The position numbers and the translations under genes were made by a program. The notes below the pieces were generated by a model. It had not been told where the DNA came from and searched no databases. It saw only the letters and a program-made list of their open reading frames with translations. This document shows positions 53,701 through 63,815 of a stretch of DNA of 64,000 nt, in pieces. Origin of the DNA: Sabulicella glaciei (GTDB lineage: Bacteria; Pseudomonadota; Alphaproteobacteria; Acetobacterales; Acetobacteraceae); contig NZ_JAPFQI010000001.1 in NCBI RefSeq assembly GCF_026183895.1, forward strand, positions 277,510 through 341,509, in the 5' to 3' direction. How positions within the stretch are numbered: position 1 is the first letter of the stretch; the number at the start of each line of letters is the position of its first letter.

Positions 53701-56700
53701 GTATCCCGGCTCTAGTGATCGAGATCCGGGTGGCGCCGCCGTCCTTCGCGTAGACCGCGTCGATCGAAAGCCCTTCCAGCCGGCTTTCGCTGACCGACTG
53801 GAGGCTGGTTTCGCCGGATCGCCAGGAGAGGCCCTTCACGGCCACCGAGGCCACGGTGAAGCCGTTCAGAGCGTAGCCGTTCTTGGTGCGCTTCACCTCG
53901 CCGGCGACCGGGCCGATCGTGATGCGCTCGGCCACCGTTTGGTCGCCCTTGTCGCCACGGCGGCGGATGCCTTCCGCCTCGACCTTCTGGAACCACGGCT
54001 GGCCCTCGGTGCCGCCCTTGACGGTCAGCTCCGTGGCCTTCTTGTCGAAGGAATAGCCTTCGGCCAGCACGTCGCCGAGGCCGGAGATGGCGAGGTCCAG
54101 TTGATCGACGGTCAGCTTCTCGACGACGAGGCGGTCCTGCCAGTTCCTCAGTGCCTGCTCGGCCTTCGCCAATGCCTTGGCCGCAGCCGCGCGCTGGGCC
54201 GTCGTCTTCGCAGTGGCCGCATCCGATTCGGCCTTGGCCTTGGCTGTGGTGACGAAGTCGTAGTCACGCAGCATACGATCGATGGCCTGAAGCCGCTTGA
54301 GTTCCTCCTTCGTGCGGTCGCTCTCAGGACGGATGGCCTCGATGCGCGCCTTCTCGGCCTTGATGAGCGCCATCTGGGTGGGAGCGTTCAGCCCCTTCGC
54401 GCGGATCTTGCCTGAGCGCAGCAGGGCGCTGGCGCCGCCGGTTTCGGCCTTGCCCCGGTTGAAGGTGACGTCCAGGGCCTTGAGGTCGCCCTCGGACTCG
54501 AATGTCAGCTCTTCGATCGAGGCATCCAGGCCGGCGTGCCGGATGTCCTTCAGCGTCAGTTGTTCGGCCTTCAGGCTCCCCGACTGCAGGGCCTTGCGCC
54601 ACTCCTTGTAGTTGGCGAGGCCGCCCTGGAGGGCGGCGCCGACGGCCACGTTGCGCGCTTCAACGCCGCCGATGGAAAAGGTCTCCGCCCCGTCAGGACC
54701 GAAGGTGCGGATCGCGCTGGTCTTGAAGGTCTCGGCGATCAGCTCGGGATTGCCGTCCGCGCCGATGTTAAGCGAGACGCCCTCCAGTTCCAGCGACTCG
54801 ACGATCAGCGCGCGTCGCTCCTCGAAGGCCGTCAGGGCGGCGCGCAGCTGGCGGAAGGCGCGGGCCTCGTCCTCGCCCAGGAACTGCACGCCCTTCGCCG
54901 CGAGCTCCCAGTAGCGGCGAGCCTGGGCGGCGCGGTCGCGCAGCGCCGCTTCCACCGGGGCCCAATGCGGGTCGAAGCGGTCCTTGGCGTGGGCCTTGAT
55001 GTACTCGTCGTACTCCTCCTGCGCCTTGCTCGCACTAGGGATTCCACCCGCCAGGCGCAACGGCTTCTTGGCCTCGATCCGGCCGATGTCGATCGAGAAC
55101 TGCTCCTCGGCCGAGCGCAGGTTGCGGATGGCCGGCGCCGCCTGCGTTCCGCGGATCATGTTGCGGATCGAGGTCGGGTCGGCGAAGAGCGGCACGATGG
55201 CCGTGACCGAATGGCCCTGCCCGTGGATGTCCTCGAAGGCCAGCGGCTCCTCGCTGATTCCGGGCACGCCGCTGATGCGGATTGCACGGATGTCAACGAC
55301 CGCGCCGTGCGGGCCGCCGCGGCCGAGCTCGGCCTGGGTCTTGGCGATCTGCCTCTCAATTCGCTCGGCCTGGCGGTTGTGCTGCTCGGCGTGGTCGGGG
55401 TCGCTGCGTGCCGCGTCGCGCTCGGCCGCGGCGCGCGGCTTCAGTCGCCCGAGCGACCGGATCAGCGCCTCGTCATAGGCTGACGCGTCGCCGCACGACT
55501 GGATGGCGAAGCCCTCGATCTCCACCGAGTCCACGAAGAGGCCGCCGCTGGTCGCCACGCTGCGAAGGGCCAGGAGGTCGAAGGCGAGGGCGGTGTTGGT
55601 CGCCTTCTCCGGCGCCATCAGCACGTCGAGGATCTTCCAGATCCAGACCGCCTCGGGCGAATCCTCGATCGCCTGGTTGCGCACGCGCAGTTCCGCGCCG
55701 GTCATCCGCAGGGACTTGAAGCCGAAGAGCGAGGCCGCGCCCGCGAAGGTGACGTCTTCGATCACCAACTCGTCGAACCGCAGGTCCAGCGACAGGAGAC
55801 GCTTCATGGACAGGCGGGTCATGCCGGGCACAAACCGCACGTCCAGGTGCAGGCCGGAGCAGGTGATCGGCCCGGCGTGGATGGCGCTTTCGCCCACGCT
55901 GGCCAGCCGCTCGATGACCAGCTTCGGAGCGTCGGCCACGATGAAGCTCGGGCCGTACTCCACGTGCATCACGTTGTCGGCGAGCTTGCCGGCCTCCGGC
56001 CGCTCGCCGGTGCCTTCGCGGAACCGGATGCCGCTCACCTCCGTGGCGTCGCTGAGGTTCACGTCGACACCGAGCGCGCCGGTCTTCAGGTCGAGGCTGA
56101 AGTTGCGCAGGCCGAACAGCAGCTTGCCCCAGGTGAAGCCGCCCTGGTTCTCGCTCGGCAGCACCGGCGGCTGATAGGTTTCCCGCCGGCCCTTCCAGTA
56201 GAGGCGATGGGCTTCCACCAGGGGCTGCAGCCGGGCCTTGATCCACGCGGCTTGGCGGCGCGATTGCTCGAAGGCGAACAGACGCTCGTCGGCCGCCTCG
56301 GCCAGGCGGATCAGCGCCTCCAGCTTGGCGAGCGGATCGTAGCCTGCCGCGGCGTCCTTGCTGGCTTCAGGGCCTTCGGCCTTCGGCGGGGCGGCGGCCG
56401 GGGCCTGCGCGGCGTCCTCCCACAGCTTGTCGTCCATCAGCGCCATCAGCAGACCCTGGCGGTCGGTCTCCTCTCGACCCTTCTCGACACGGTCGCCGCC
56501 ATAGAAGTTGAAGGCTGGATCCTCGCGCACGCTGGCGGGCAAGGCCTCGAGGACCGGCCCCCATTTCTCGCCCCCGCGAGCCTTGAGGAACGCCGCGCGC
56601 CCGCGTACCGGCAATGCCTTCACCAGCAGATAGGCGGTGTAGGCCTCGTCGACGGCGACGTCGTCCCAGACCTTCCACCACGGCGACGTGGCCAGGTCCT

Positions 56701-58102
56701 CCGCAAGCTTGGCGTTGAGGTAGGCCGGCCGCACCGCTGCCAGGTGGACGAAGGCGTCGCGCAGCGCCTTGTTGCCGTACAGCGCCCGCGCCGGAATGCG
56801 CTCCAGCAGCCGGTTGATGCGCGGCACGCCGATCCGGATCGCCAGAAATTCCGCGGCGAGCCGGCGGTCGAGGACGCGGAAGACCTCGGCGGCGATGTCG
56901 GCCAGGATCTGCTGGGCGTCGGCACCCGTCAGGTCCGCGGCGTCGATGCGCTCGGCCACGCGCGCGGCGAAGGCCTCGCCGTTCGGATCGGCCTTGCGGG
57001 CGTCCTCCCGGAGCCTGGCGGCATCTTCCCGAAGCGCCGTCAGCCGCTGCTCACCGGCCAGGCCCTCGGTGATCTCCTTGTCGCCGTCGCTGGCGGCCTT
57101 GCCGCTGGTCACGTAGGCGCGGGCCTCGTCGATGCGGGCCGCCTTGGAGGCGTCCGCGTCGGTGGCGGCCTTGACCAGCCTGGGATGGCGCCGAACCACC
57201 CCGTCGAGCGCGATCGCTTCCTCTGGACCGAGGTCCTGAAGCCTCATCCGGGCCAGGACGTCGAAGCTCGCCTCCGCGAACTCGGCCTCGTCGGGAACTG
57301 CCCAGGCGGCGGCGAGGATCTCGGCGCGGTGGGCGGCGTAGTGCGACCCATCCAGGTTGGAGAAGAACCGCTTGCGGTATTTCGGCTCCAGCCCGCCCAT
57401 GATGCCGCGCGCGACGGGGACGATGTAGCTCGCCAGGATCTGCAGGATGTCGGAGATGTCGCCGTCGGTGATCGCCCAATCCAGGAACCCGTACGACAGC
57501 AGGTCCGTGATCGCGGCGATCTCCTCGGGATGGTTCTTGGCCGCGGCGGCCGCGACCGCCTCGTAGTCGACATCCGCCGCGATCATCCGCGGCGAGAGCG
57601 CCCGGCGGACGGGATCGGCCACACGGGTCGCGACGTAGCGGCGGGCGAGGGTTTCGGCCTCGACCTCGGCGCGCGCGTGGTCCCGCCGCGAAGGCCGCGC
57701 GGGCGTCGTCCGCCGCATCTGGGCGACGTGGGCGGCTTCGTGTGCGATCAGGCGCCGGCCCTCGGGCGTGCAGGGCGCGAGCCGCGCCTGCGGTATGTGG
57801 ATGATGCCGTCATGGGCCACGCCGGCGGCGCGTCGCACACTGGCGAGCCGCTCGGCCTCGGGGCCGACGCGAACCTCCAGGGATCCCGGGCGCATCCCCA
57901 TCTGGCCGGCCAGATGGGTCAGCAGCGCCTTCAGCGCCTCGCCGTCGGGATCGCCGCCGCCGACCGCCGCCGGCACCTCGGCAAAGTGGCGGTCGCCGCG
58001 CGCCGCCGGGCGAGGGCGGTGCGTCGGGAGAGCCGGCTCAGGCGCCTGGACCGTGGGATCGGGCGCTGCCTCGCGAGCCTGCAGGGCGGCGCCGCTCTTC
58101 AT
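50747..58102 (-). CDS. Giant 2451-residue protein: DUF4157 eCIS-core domain plus repetitive beta-rich body
   Basis: Residues ~55-145 carry the DUF4157 domain that marks eCIS-associated proteins, with the metallopeptidase-like HEAAH at 121-125 (RRLIAHEAAHVAQMR). Residues ~145-650 are mainly helical. From ~660 to the end the chain is beta-rich, with many short repeats of the type hydrophobic-x-hydrophobic-xx-hydrophobic-xx-hydrophobic-x-Gly (RAIRISGVPGI, ESLELEGVSLNIG, DQLDLAISGLGD, AVIRGLRITGFDV). Helical, coiled-coil-like hairpins rich in Ala/Lys/Glu break it near ~885-940, ~1020-1100 and ~1250-1330. The body loosely resembles AsmA-type repeating beta sheets. It may be an effector, a scaffold or the missing tape measure. 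It overlaps the small gene before it by four bases. Confidence 0.85.
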   Translation of the reverse strand: MKSGAALQAREAAPDPTVQAPEPALPTHRPRPAARGDRHFAEVPAAVGGGDPDGEALKALLTHLAGQMGMRPGSLEVRVGPEAERLASVRRAAGVAHDGIIHIPQARLAPCTPEGRRLIAHEAAHVAQMRRTTPARPSRRDHARAEVEAETLARRYVATRVADPVRRALSPRMIAADVDYEAVAAAAAKNHPEEIAAITDLLSYGFLDWAITDGDISDILQILASYIVPVARGIMGGLEPKYRKRFFSNLDGSHYAAHRAEILAAAWAVPDEAEFAEASFDVLARMRLQDLGPEEAIALDGVVRRHPRLVKAATDADASKAARIDEARAYVTSGKAASDGDKEITEGLAGEQRLTALREDAARLREDARKADPNGEAFAARVAERIDAADLTGADAQQILADIAAEVFRVLDRRLAAEFLAIRIGVPRINRLLERIPARALYGNKALRDAFVHLAAVRPAYLNAKLAEDLATSPWWKVWDDVAVDEAYTAYLLVKALPVRGRAAFLKARGGEKWGPVLEALPASVREDPAFNFYGGDRVEKGREETDRQGLLMALMDDKLWEDAAQAPAAAPPKAEGPEASKDAAAGYDPLAKLEALIRLAEAADERLFAFEQSRRQAAWIKARLQPLVEAHRLYWKGRRETYQPPVLPSENQGGFTWGKLLFGLRNFSLDLKTGALGVDVNLSDATEVSGIRFREGTGERPEAGKLADNVMHVEYGPSFIVADAPKLVIERLASVGESAIHAGPITCSGLHLDVRFVPGMTRLSMKRLLSLDLRFDELVIEDVTFAGAASLFGFKSLRMTGAELRVRNQAIEDSPEAVWIWKILDVLMAPEKATNTALAFDLLALRSVATSGGLFVDSVEIEGFAIQSCGDASAYDEALIRSLGRLKPRAAAERDAARSDPDHAEQHNRQAERIERQIAKTQAELGRGGPHGAVVDIRAIRISGVPGISEEPLAFEDIHGQGHSVTAIVPLFADPTSIRNMIRGTQAAPAIRNLRSAEEQFSIDIGRIEAKKPLRLAGGIPSASKAQEEYDEYIKAHAKDRFDPHWAPVEAALRDRAAQARRYWELAAKGVQFLGEDEARAFRQLRAALTAFEERRALIVESLELEGVSLNIGADGNPELIAETFKTSAIRTFGPDGAETFSIGGVEARNVAVGAALQGGLANYKEWRKALQSGSLKAEQLTLKDIRHAGLDASIEELTFESEGDLKALDVTFNRGKAETGGASALLRSGKIRAKGLNAPTQMALIKAEKARIEAIRPESDRTKEELKRLQAIDRMLRDYDFVTTAKAKAESDAATAKTTAQRAAAAKALAKAEQALRNWQDRLVVEKLTVDQLDLAISGLGDVLAEGYSFDKKATELTVKGGTEGQPWFQKVEAEGIRRRGDKGDQTVAERITIGPVAGEVKRTKNGYALNGFTVASVAVKGLSWRSGETSLQSVSESRLEGLSIDAVYAKDGGATRISITRAGIQRIVADQLRYESPSAVVTVKSGALVGISVTGLDVTLPEEGDAVVQKGGEIAVRQVQALALEAVVGGKKIVGQVDSKTPAPEASAIKVQFADAGGRTLSLTGLVANAQVTDLKTGGRLNVSVKNISGEITQKTENDFEVRNLSIPDVTLSGIHWIAGDYTIDVADKVTLAGIMLDADASLRPRPPKKGETPKLDDDGKPVVEKELGKLLVQKLTVSEIAARAVKVTSPRIEPKAGSKDTAKPEKTIELKEAVIRGLRITGFDVLNRTGKVEVTQSVKVTDLKATIGAEATRDLKKGTASFTIYGKDAKEPGAKARELSAMLTAKDGTTLKLGRTQDLMLSDVDLLSEVEGKPGETTRTGIDKVTVPGISVGGVLVKEDQVVIEDLEVDGPVEIAGVHWKASAGGKSVEMKTAKVAETLKIKTIDARFTKVPVKDPKPGEDPTTTELAFVSVKGLGIPSLEAKGLTYEGPSDEKDHAERVKVDMPEAVVEGIVLDELTKDFAANTLTVKGGKMRKLTAPHFVVTLSNAIDKDKSSQRFAADVTADNFTADAVLKTTKVRGEDQTKLAEGGFKITTVGLKHIVGREIPSQKGKAGWSFGVSGKYRPKTGPGLIGDGFNAELSGAGYDAKGASIESAKLHSFNFHDPAHGITLDIQDLEVPKGITVPNEGEISLPEGVITNASFKIDDLNALVSGGPAGKEEDEDLLTKAQRDDLLDHINGTITGEIYVPLYLFSAHWDWYLRQDVFPLDLRIVDGKLDYATAWKKATWLRNDLIASLGMDSDPTMGISGDVVPGDSYLTLEVAAVNQKIWTPGDETERKEMEGGEVRLKRLIAPDGSDVKKPKKYDEHGKEIKERPMVNPDEIELRKVDASLDITGGTRLDLGKDGKYGTIKLGAEGRNAISGLKVRGENKNSVTWKVGGIAVTLEKLNIMGNQIAGKEGKPAELLIDGITDGQLDFHGGKVAKPGKLEGTINSATIRNLALTRGKK

Positions 58103-58359
58103 GTGCCGTCGCCCAGGCCCGCATAGACGGCGCCGGCCAGCGCACGGCCATAGGCCTCCGGATCCGTGGATGGACGCGAGACGGTCCCACCGATGCTGCC
58201 CGGGATGGCGAAGCCTCGGGCGACGCCCGGCGGGAGGCCGCGCTCGGCGATCATGCGCGACAGCTCTGTCGAAAGCGCGGCCTCCAGCCGCTCGCGATCC
58301 GCAGGGCCGAGGCTTGGCCCGTCCAGGATCAGCCGTTCGATATGGACCCGGACCTCCAT
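58099..58359 (-). CDS. Small eCIS protein preceding the DUF4157 giant
   Basis: An 86-residue protein (ATG 58359) with VRVHIERLILDGPSLGPADR and a helical stretch LEAALSTELSRMIAERGLP, then a Gly/Ser/Pro tail. No family is recognised with certainty. Similar small acidic proteins often stand just before DUF4157 genes in eCIS clusters, so it may be a chaperone or loader. It starts three bases after the ATPase stop and overlaps the giant gene (ATGA). Confidence 0.7.
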   Translation of the reverse strand: MEVRVHIERLILDGPSLGPADRERLEAALSTELSRMIAERGLPPGVARGFAIPGSIGGTVSRPSTDPEAYGRALAGAVYAGLGDGT

Positions 58360-58361
58360 GC

Positions 58362-60394
<2,033 letters not shown>

Positions 60395-60398
<4 letters not shown>

Positions 60399-61729
60399 GT
60401 GAGACTCAAGCTCTGTGTGGGATCGAACTGCGGCGCACCGGTCGCCGCGTCCTGGACGAGCAGGCTCTCCGCTCCGTCCACGCGCAGGCGCACGCGGTAG
60501 TTGCCGGCCGCGATCCGTTCCGCCTTGAAGGTGAGCGCGTCGGTCTTGGCCGGGTGCGCCTCGGCGGGGATCTCCTTGGAGCCTAGCACCAGGGTCACGC
60601 GCTGCTCGGGCAGGACCTCCGGCGAGACGGTCAGCTCGATGGTGGCGGCTCCGAGGCCGGTATCCGGATCGATCGCCGTGCGCGCGATCGGCGCACCGAG
60701 CCCGCCGGCGATCACGGGCGCCACCGACAGCGGCGCCACGTTGCTGAAGCGGGTGTTGCTGCCCGGCGCGGTCGGCGTCACCCCCAGGGAAAGTCCGTAG
60801 ACGCCTGCGGGAAGGTCGGCCGGCGTGTTCGGGACGGCGAAACTCGCGCGTGCATCGCCACGGTCCGCGGCGGGCACGGGGATGTCGACGCTGACCTCGC
60901 GCAGCGTCGAGCGCAGCCGCGCGAAGACCGTGACCTCCGCGGGCTTGCCCGCGGCCAGGGCGAAGTGGCGGCCCTCCACGACGACCGTGTCCCCCAGAAG
61001 CGCCTGCACCTGGCCGGATGGCAGGACGAGCGACTGGATGGTCGGGAAGGGCGGCGTGGTCCCGGCACTGGCCGTCGGGCCCCGGCCGTCGTCGCCCTGG
61101 CGCAGCACGGGAAGAGCGGCCCTGGCTGGCCGTCCCGCGTCGATCAGCACCACCGAGAGGTGGTAGACGGCCGTCGGGCGGTACTTCGCCTGCATCGCGG
61201 CCCACAGGCGCGACATCTCCTCCGTGTCGAGATGGGCCGGGCTGATCTTGATGGTTTCCACCTGCTCGGCGAGGTCGGCGCTGGCGATCATCGCCAGCCC
61301 GGGCGGCAGCGTCACGTCCGCGGGCAGAGCGGGCTTCAGCGTCGCGCGGATCATGTTGCGCGTCAGCACGGGCCGCTCGTGCAGCAGCTGCATCGCGTAG
61401 CCCAGCAGCGCCTCGGCGTGGAACTCTGCCTTGCCGTACGCCGTGACGAGATAGTGCAGGTCGAGCGCCAGGGGCGGGTTGGTGAGCCGTTCGCTGGACG
61501 AGGAGCGCGAGGGCAGGCCCACGTTGCGCCAGCCGATATTCGGGGTGACCTGGTACAGGAAGAGGTTGATCTGGCTCTTCTCCTCCGCCGCCGTGACCGG
61601 GATCCGGTCGGGCGGGAGCGCCGTCACCGCGACGTTCCCCACTGCGGACAGGTCGTGGTTGGCCAGCCCGTCATTCAGCAGGTCCTTCAGCACGGCCGTG
61701 ACGGCGGCGATGGCGAAGGGCCCGGCCAC
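60395..61729 (-). CDS. Pvc16/Afp16-like tail terminator (DUF4255) protein
   Basis: A 444-residue protein. The N-terminal DUF4255 domain (~5-185) has FAIAAVTAVLKDLLNDGLAN, INLFLYQVTPNIGWRNVGLP, and LALDLHYLVTAYGKAEFHAE. The rest is beta-rich, Ig-like sequence that is larger than the standard cap protein (LPSGQVQALLGDTVVVEGRH). In Afp/PVC this protein caps the tube and sheath end. Its start is one base after the proline-rich gene stop. Confidence 0.88.
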
Positions 61730-61730
61730 G

Positions 61731-62573
61731 TCAGCCCTGCTCCCGGCGACGCAGGTAGTCGTCGAGGCCCAGGCGCGGCTCCCGCGGGCGCGGCGGCGCG
61801 GCCCGAGGCGAGGCCGGCGGGCCGCCGCGCACCTCCACCCGGCCGATCGTCACCTGCACGATCGCGGGCGCCGGCGGTTGCGTGGGGGCCGCTGGCGTCA
61901 GCGTGGGGGGATCGCGCCGGCCCCGCGGCGCCGGCGGTGCCGTGTAGGGCGCGGGTCGCGGACGGGCGGGCTCGGCGCCCGGCGTGGAGCCTGCACGAGG
62001 GGCCGCAACGGAGACCGGCGGGGCTCCGCCGGCTGCCTCGCGGGCGATGCGTTCGATCACGTGCTCGCGGGTCAGCACCTCCAGGCGCCGCTCGATCTCC
62101 AGCGGCACATGGTCCATTTCGACCCGCTCGAGGGTGCGCAGCTCCCGCAGAGCCGATGGCGGGACGGTGGAGGGGGGCTGCGGCGGCGGGTGGATGACGG
62201 ACGGCGAGGGCTCGTGCGTCGGCAGGCGCTCCAGCCGCCCGAGCATGGCCACCGCCTGGGGCGCCGGCGCGGTCGTGCTGGACGCTGGCGCCCGCGGCGG
62301 GGATGTCGCGTCAGGCGCGCGGGGCTCCGTCGCCCGGATGACATCCTGCGGCCCTGGAGAGTGGGGCGGCGCCGGGCGCGGCCGCGGCACGGCGGCCGCC
62401 TCGGGTCCCGAGGCGAGAACTCCGGGGGCCTGCACCGGGGACGCCGGCTGGACCTCGGGTTCCAGCCAGCCCGGCGCGCCGAGGCCCGCCTCAGGCTCGA
62501 AGCGCGATGCCCGCCGCGGCGCGATCCCGGACTGGCCCTCCAGGGTGCGGGCGATGAGTTGGGCCAGGAACAT
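61731..62573 (-). CDS. Proline-rich eCIS protein of unknown function
   Basis: A 280-residue protein. The short N-terminal segment MFLAQLIARTLEG and the C-terminal patch VQVTIGRVEVRGG with LGLDDYLRRREQG look structured, while the middle is long, Pro/Ala/Arg-rich and probably disordered. A helical insert (ALRELRTLERVEMDHVPLEI) lies near residue 140. The conserved-looking ends and the position between the zinc-ribbon and cap genes suggest a flexible connector, which is an inference. Confidence 0.75.
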   Translation of the reverse strand: MFLAQLIARTLEGQSGIAPRRASRFEPEAGLGAPGWLEPEVQPASPVQAPGVLASGPEAAAVPRPRPAPPHSPGPQDVIRATEPRAPDATSPPRAPASSTTAPAPQAVAMLGRLERLPTHEPSPSVIHPPPQPPSTVPPSALRELRTLERVEMDHVPLEIERRLEVLTREHVIERIAREAAGGAPPVSVAAPRAGSTPGAEPARPRPAPYTAPPAPRGRRDPPTLTPAAPTQPPAPAIVQVTIGRVEVRGGPPASPRAAPPRPREPRLGLDDYLRRREQG

Positions 62574-62576
62574 CGG

Positions 62577-63269
62577 TCACCCCTCCGCCACGAGGCTGAG
62601 GTAGGCGGCGCGCCGCTGTGGCGACAGCGCCAGGATGTCCCCCTCGCGCCAGCCATAGGCCCGGGCGAGGGTGTGGATGTCGCGCAGCAGCCGCTGCGCC
62701 CGCTCGCCCACCTCCGTCCAGAGGAAGCCCGCGATGTCGAACACCTCGGCCCAGGCATGGCCGCACGCGGCGCAGCCGAGGGCGAAGCTCACCTCCGCCA
62801 GCGGGTCCAGCTCGGCCAGCCGGCTTTCCACCTCGTGCGCGTCGGCAGCCTCGTCCGCACACTGCGCCAGAAGCGCCGCGGGTCGTTCGTCGGGAGGGAG
62901 CTGGGCGATTTCCAGCAGGTCCGCCGTCGTGGGGGCGCGCAGGCACACGCGTCGCCCGGCGATCTCGAGCTCGGCCTCGCATGCGCGGGCCTCAGCACCG
63001 AACACGGCGCGGCCGTCGCAGGCGATGTCCATCTGCTCGCCGCATTGCGGGCAGGCGATGACGGCCTCCAGCCGGGGGCCGAACAGCCGCGCCCGCAGCG
63101 CAAAGAGCCGCCGGTCGCGCTCGCCGATCGGCAGCTCGGCCAAGGCCTCGAGGGACGTATGCGGTTCCGCCACCTGGAGCAGCTTGAGGGCCCGATGAAG
63201 GGGATGCTGCCGCGCCCCCTGCTCCCATGCATCGAGCAGTGAGGCTGCGGCGATGGGTGCTGCGCCCAT
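62577..63269 (-). CDS. Zinc-ribbon baseplate-type protein (T4 gp26-like)
   Basis: A 230-residue protein with two separated CxxC pairs, Cys73/Cys76 (CPQCGEQMD) and Cys166/Cys169 (CAACGHAW), probably one split zinc ribbon. It opens LLDAWEQGARQHPLHRALKL and ends with helices (LRDIHTLARAYGWREGDILA). Proteins with this layout are common in eCIS clusters and resemble T4 baseplate hub proteins. It begins three bases after the tube gene's stop. Confidence 0.75.
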   Translation of the reverse strand: MGAAPIAAASLLDAWEQGARQHPLHRALKLLQVAEPHTSLEALAELPIGERDRRLFALRARLFGPRLEAVIACPQCGEQMDIACDGRAVFGAEARACEAELEIAGRRVCLRAPTTADLLEIAQLPPDERPAALLAQCADEAADAHEVESRLAELDPLAEVSFALGCAACGHAWAEVFDIAGFLWTEVGERAQRLLRDIHTLARAYGWREGDILALSPQRRAAYLSLVAEG

Positions 63270-63272
63270 GGA

Positions 63273-63794
63273 TCAGGGCTCGGTGAACGAGGGCTCGCCC
63301 GGCTCGCCGACTTCGAAGTCCCGCTCCCAGCCCTCATTCTCCAGCTTGATGTGCTGGATGGCGACGGCGTTCGCGTTGGCGTCGAGATCCGGCAGCGCCT
63401 GGTACTCGGACACCCAGGCGCGGAACACCTTGTAGGCGATCGCGAGCTGGCCGGCCTCGTTGTAGACTTCCAGGATCAGGTCCTTGCGGAAGTCCTTGAG
63501 CGACACCTCGGCGCCTAGGCCCGAGCCGTAGTTCCAGACCTTGTTCGCCCACTGCTCGAACTCGACGTCGTGAGTGACGCCGCGTTCCAACGTGATGGCC
63601 TCGAACTCGGTGCGCCCCGGCGATTTGCGGCTGCTGGACGGGTCGCCCCCGTCGCGATGCTTGACCACCTCGGTCATCCGCTTGATCGACGAGACCTTGC
63701 TGACGCCGGCCACGTACTTGCCGTCCCATCTCACGCGGAACTTGAAGTTCTTGTACGGGTCGAAGCGCTGCGCGTTGACGCTGAACTGAACCAT
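63273..63794 (-). CDS. Inner tube protein (T4 gp19-like, Afp1/Pvc1-like)
   Basis: A 173-residue protein with the tube-fold pattern. It starts VNAQRFDPYKNFKFRVRWDG, then YVAGVSKVSSIKRMTEVVKH and TEFEAITLERGVTHDVEFEQ, with VFRAWVSEYQALPDLDANAN and AIQHIKLENEGWERD towards the C-terminus. It forms the hexameric rings of the needle. It follows the sheath gene with a 21-base gap. Only one tube gene is visible in the window; a second could lie to the right. Confidence 0.93.
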   Translation of the reverse strand: MVQFSVNAQRFDPYKNFKFRVRWDGKYVAGVSKVSSIKRMTEVVKHRDGGDPSSSRKSPGRTEFEAITLERGVTHDVEFEQWANKVWNYGSGLGAEVSLKDFRKDLILEVYNEAGQLAIAYKVFRAWVSEYQALPDLDANANAVAIQHIKLENEGWERDFEVGEPGEPSFTEP

Positions 63795-63815
63795 GACCTT
63801 GCCCTCCCGACCGTC

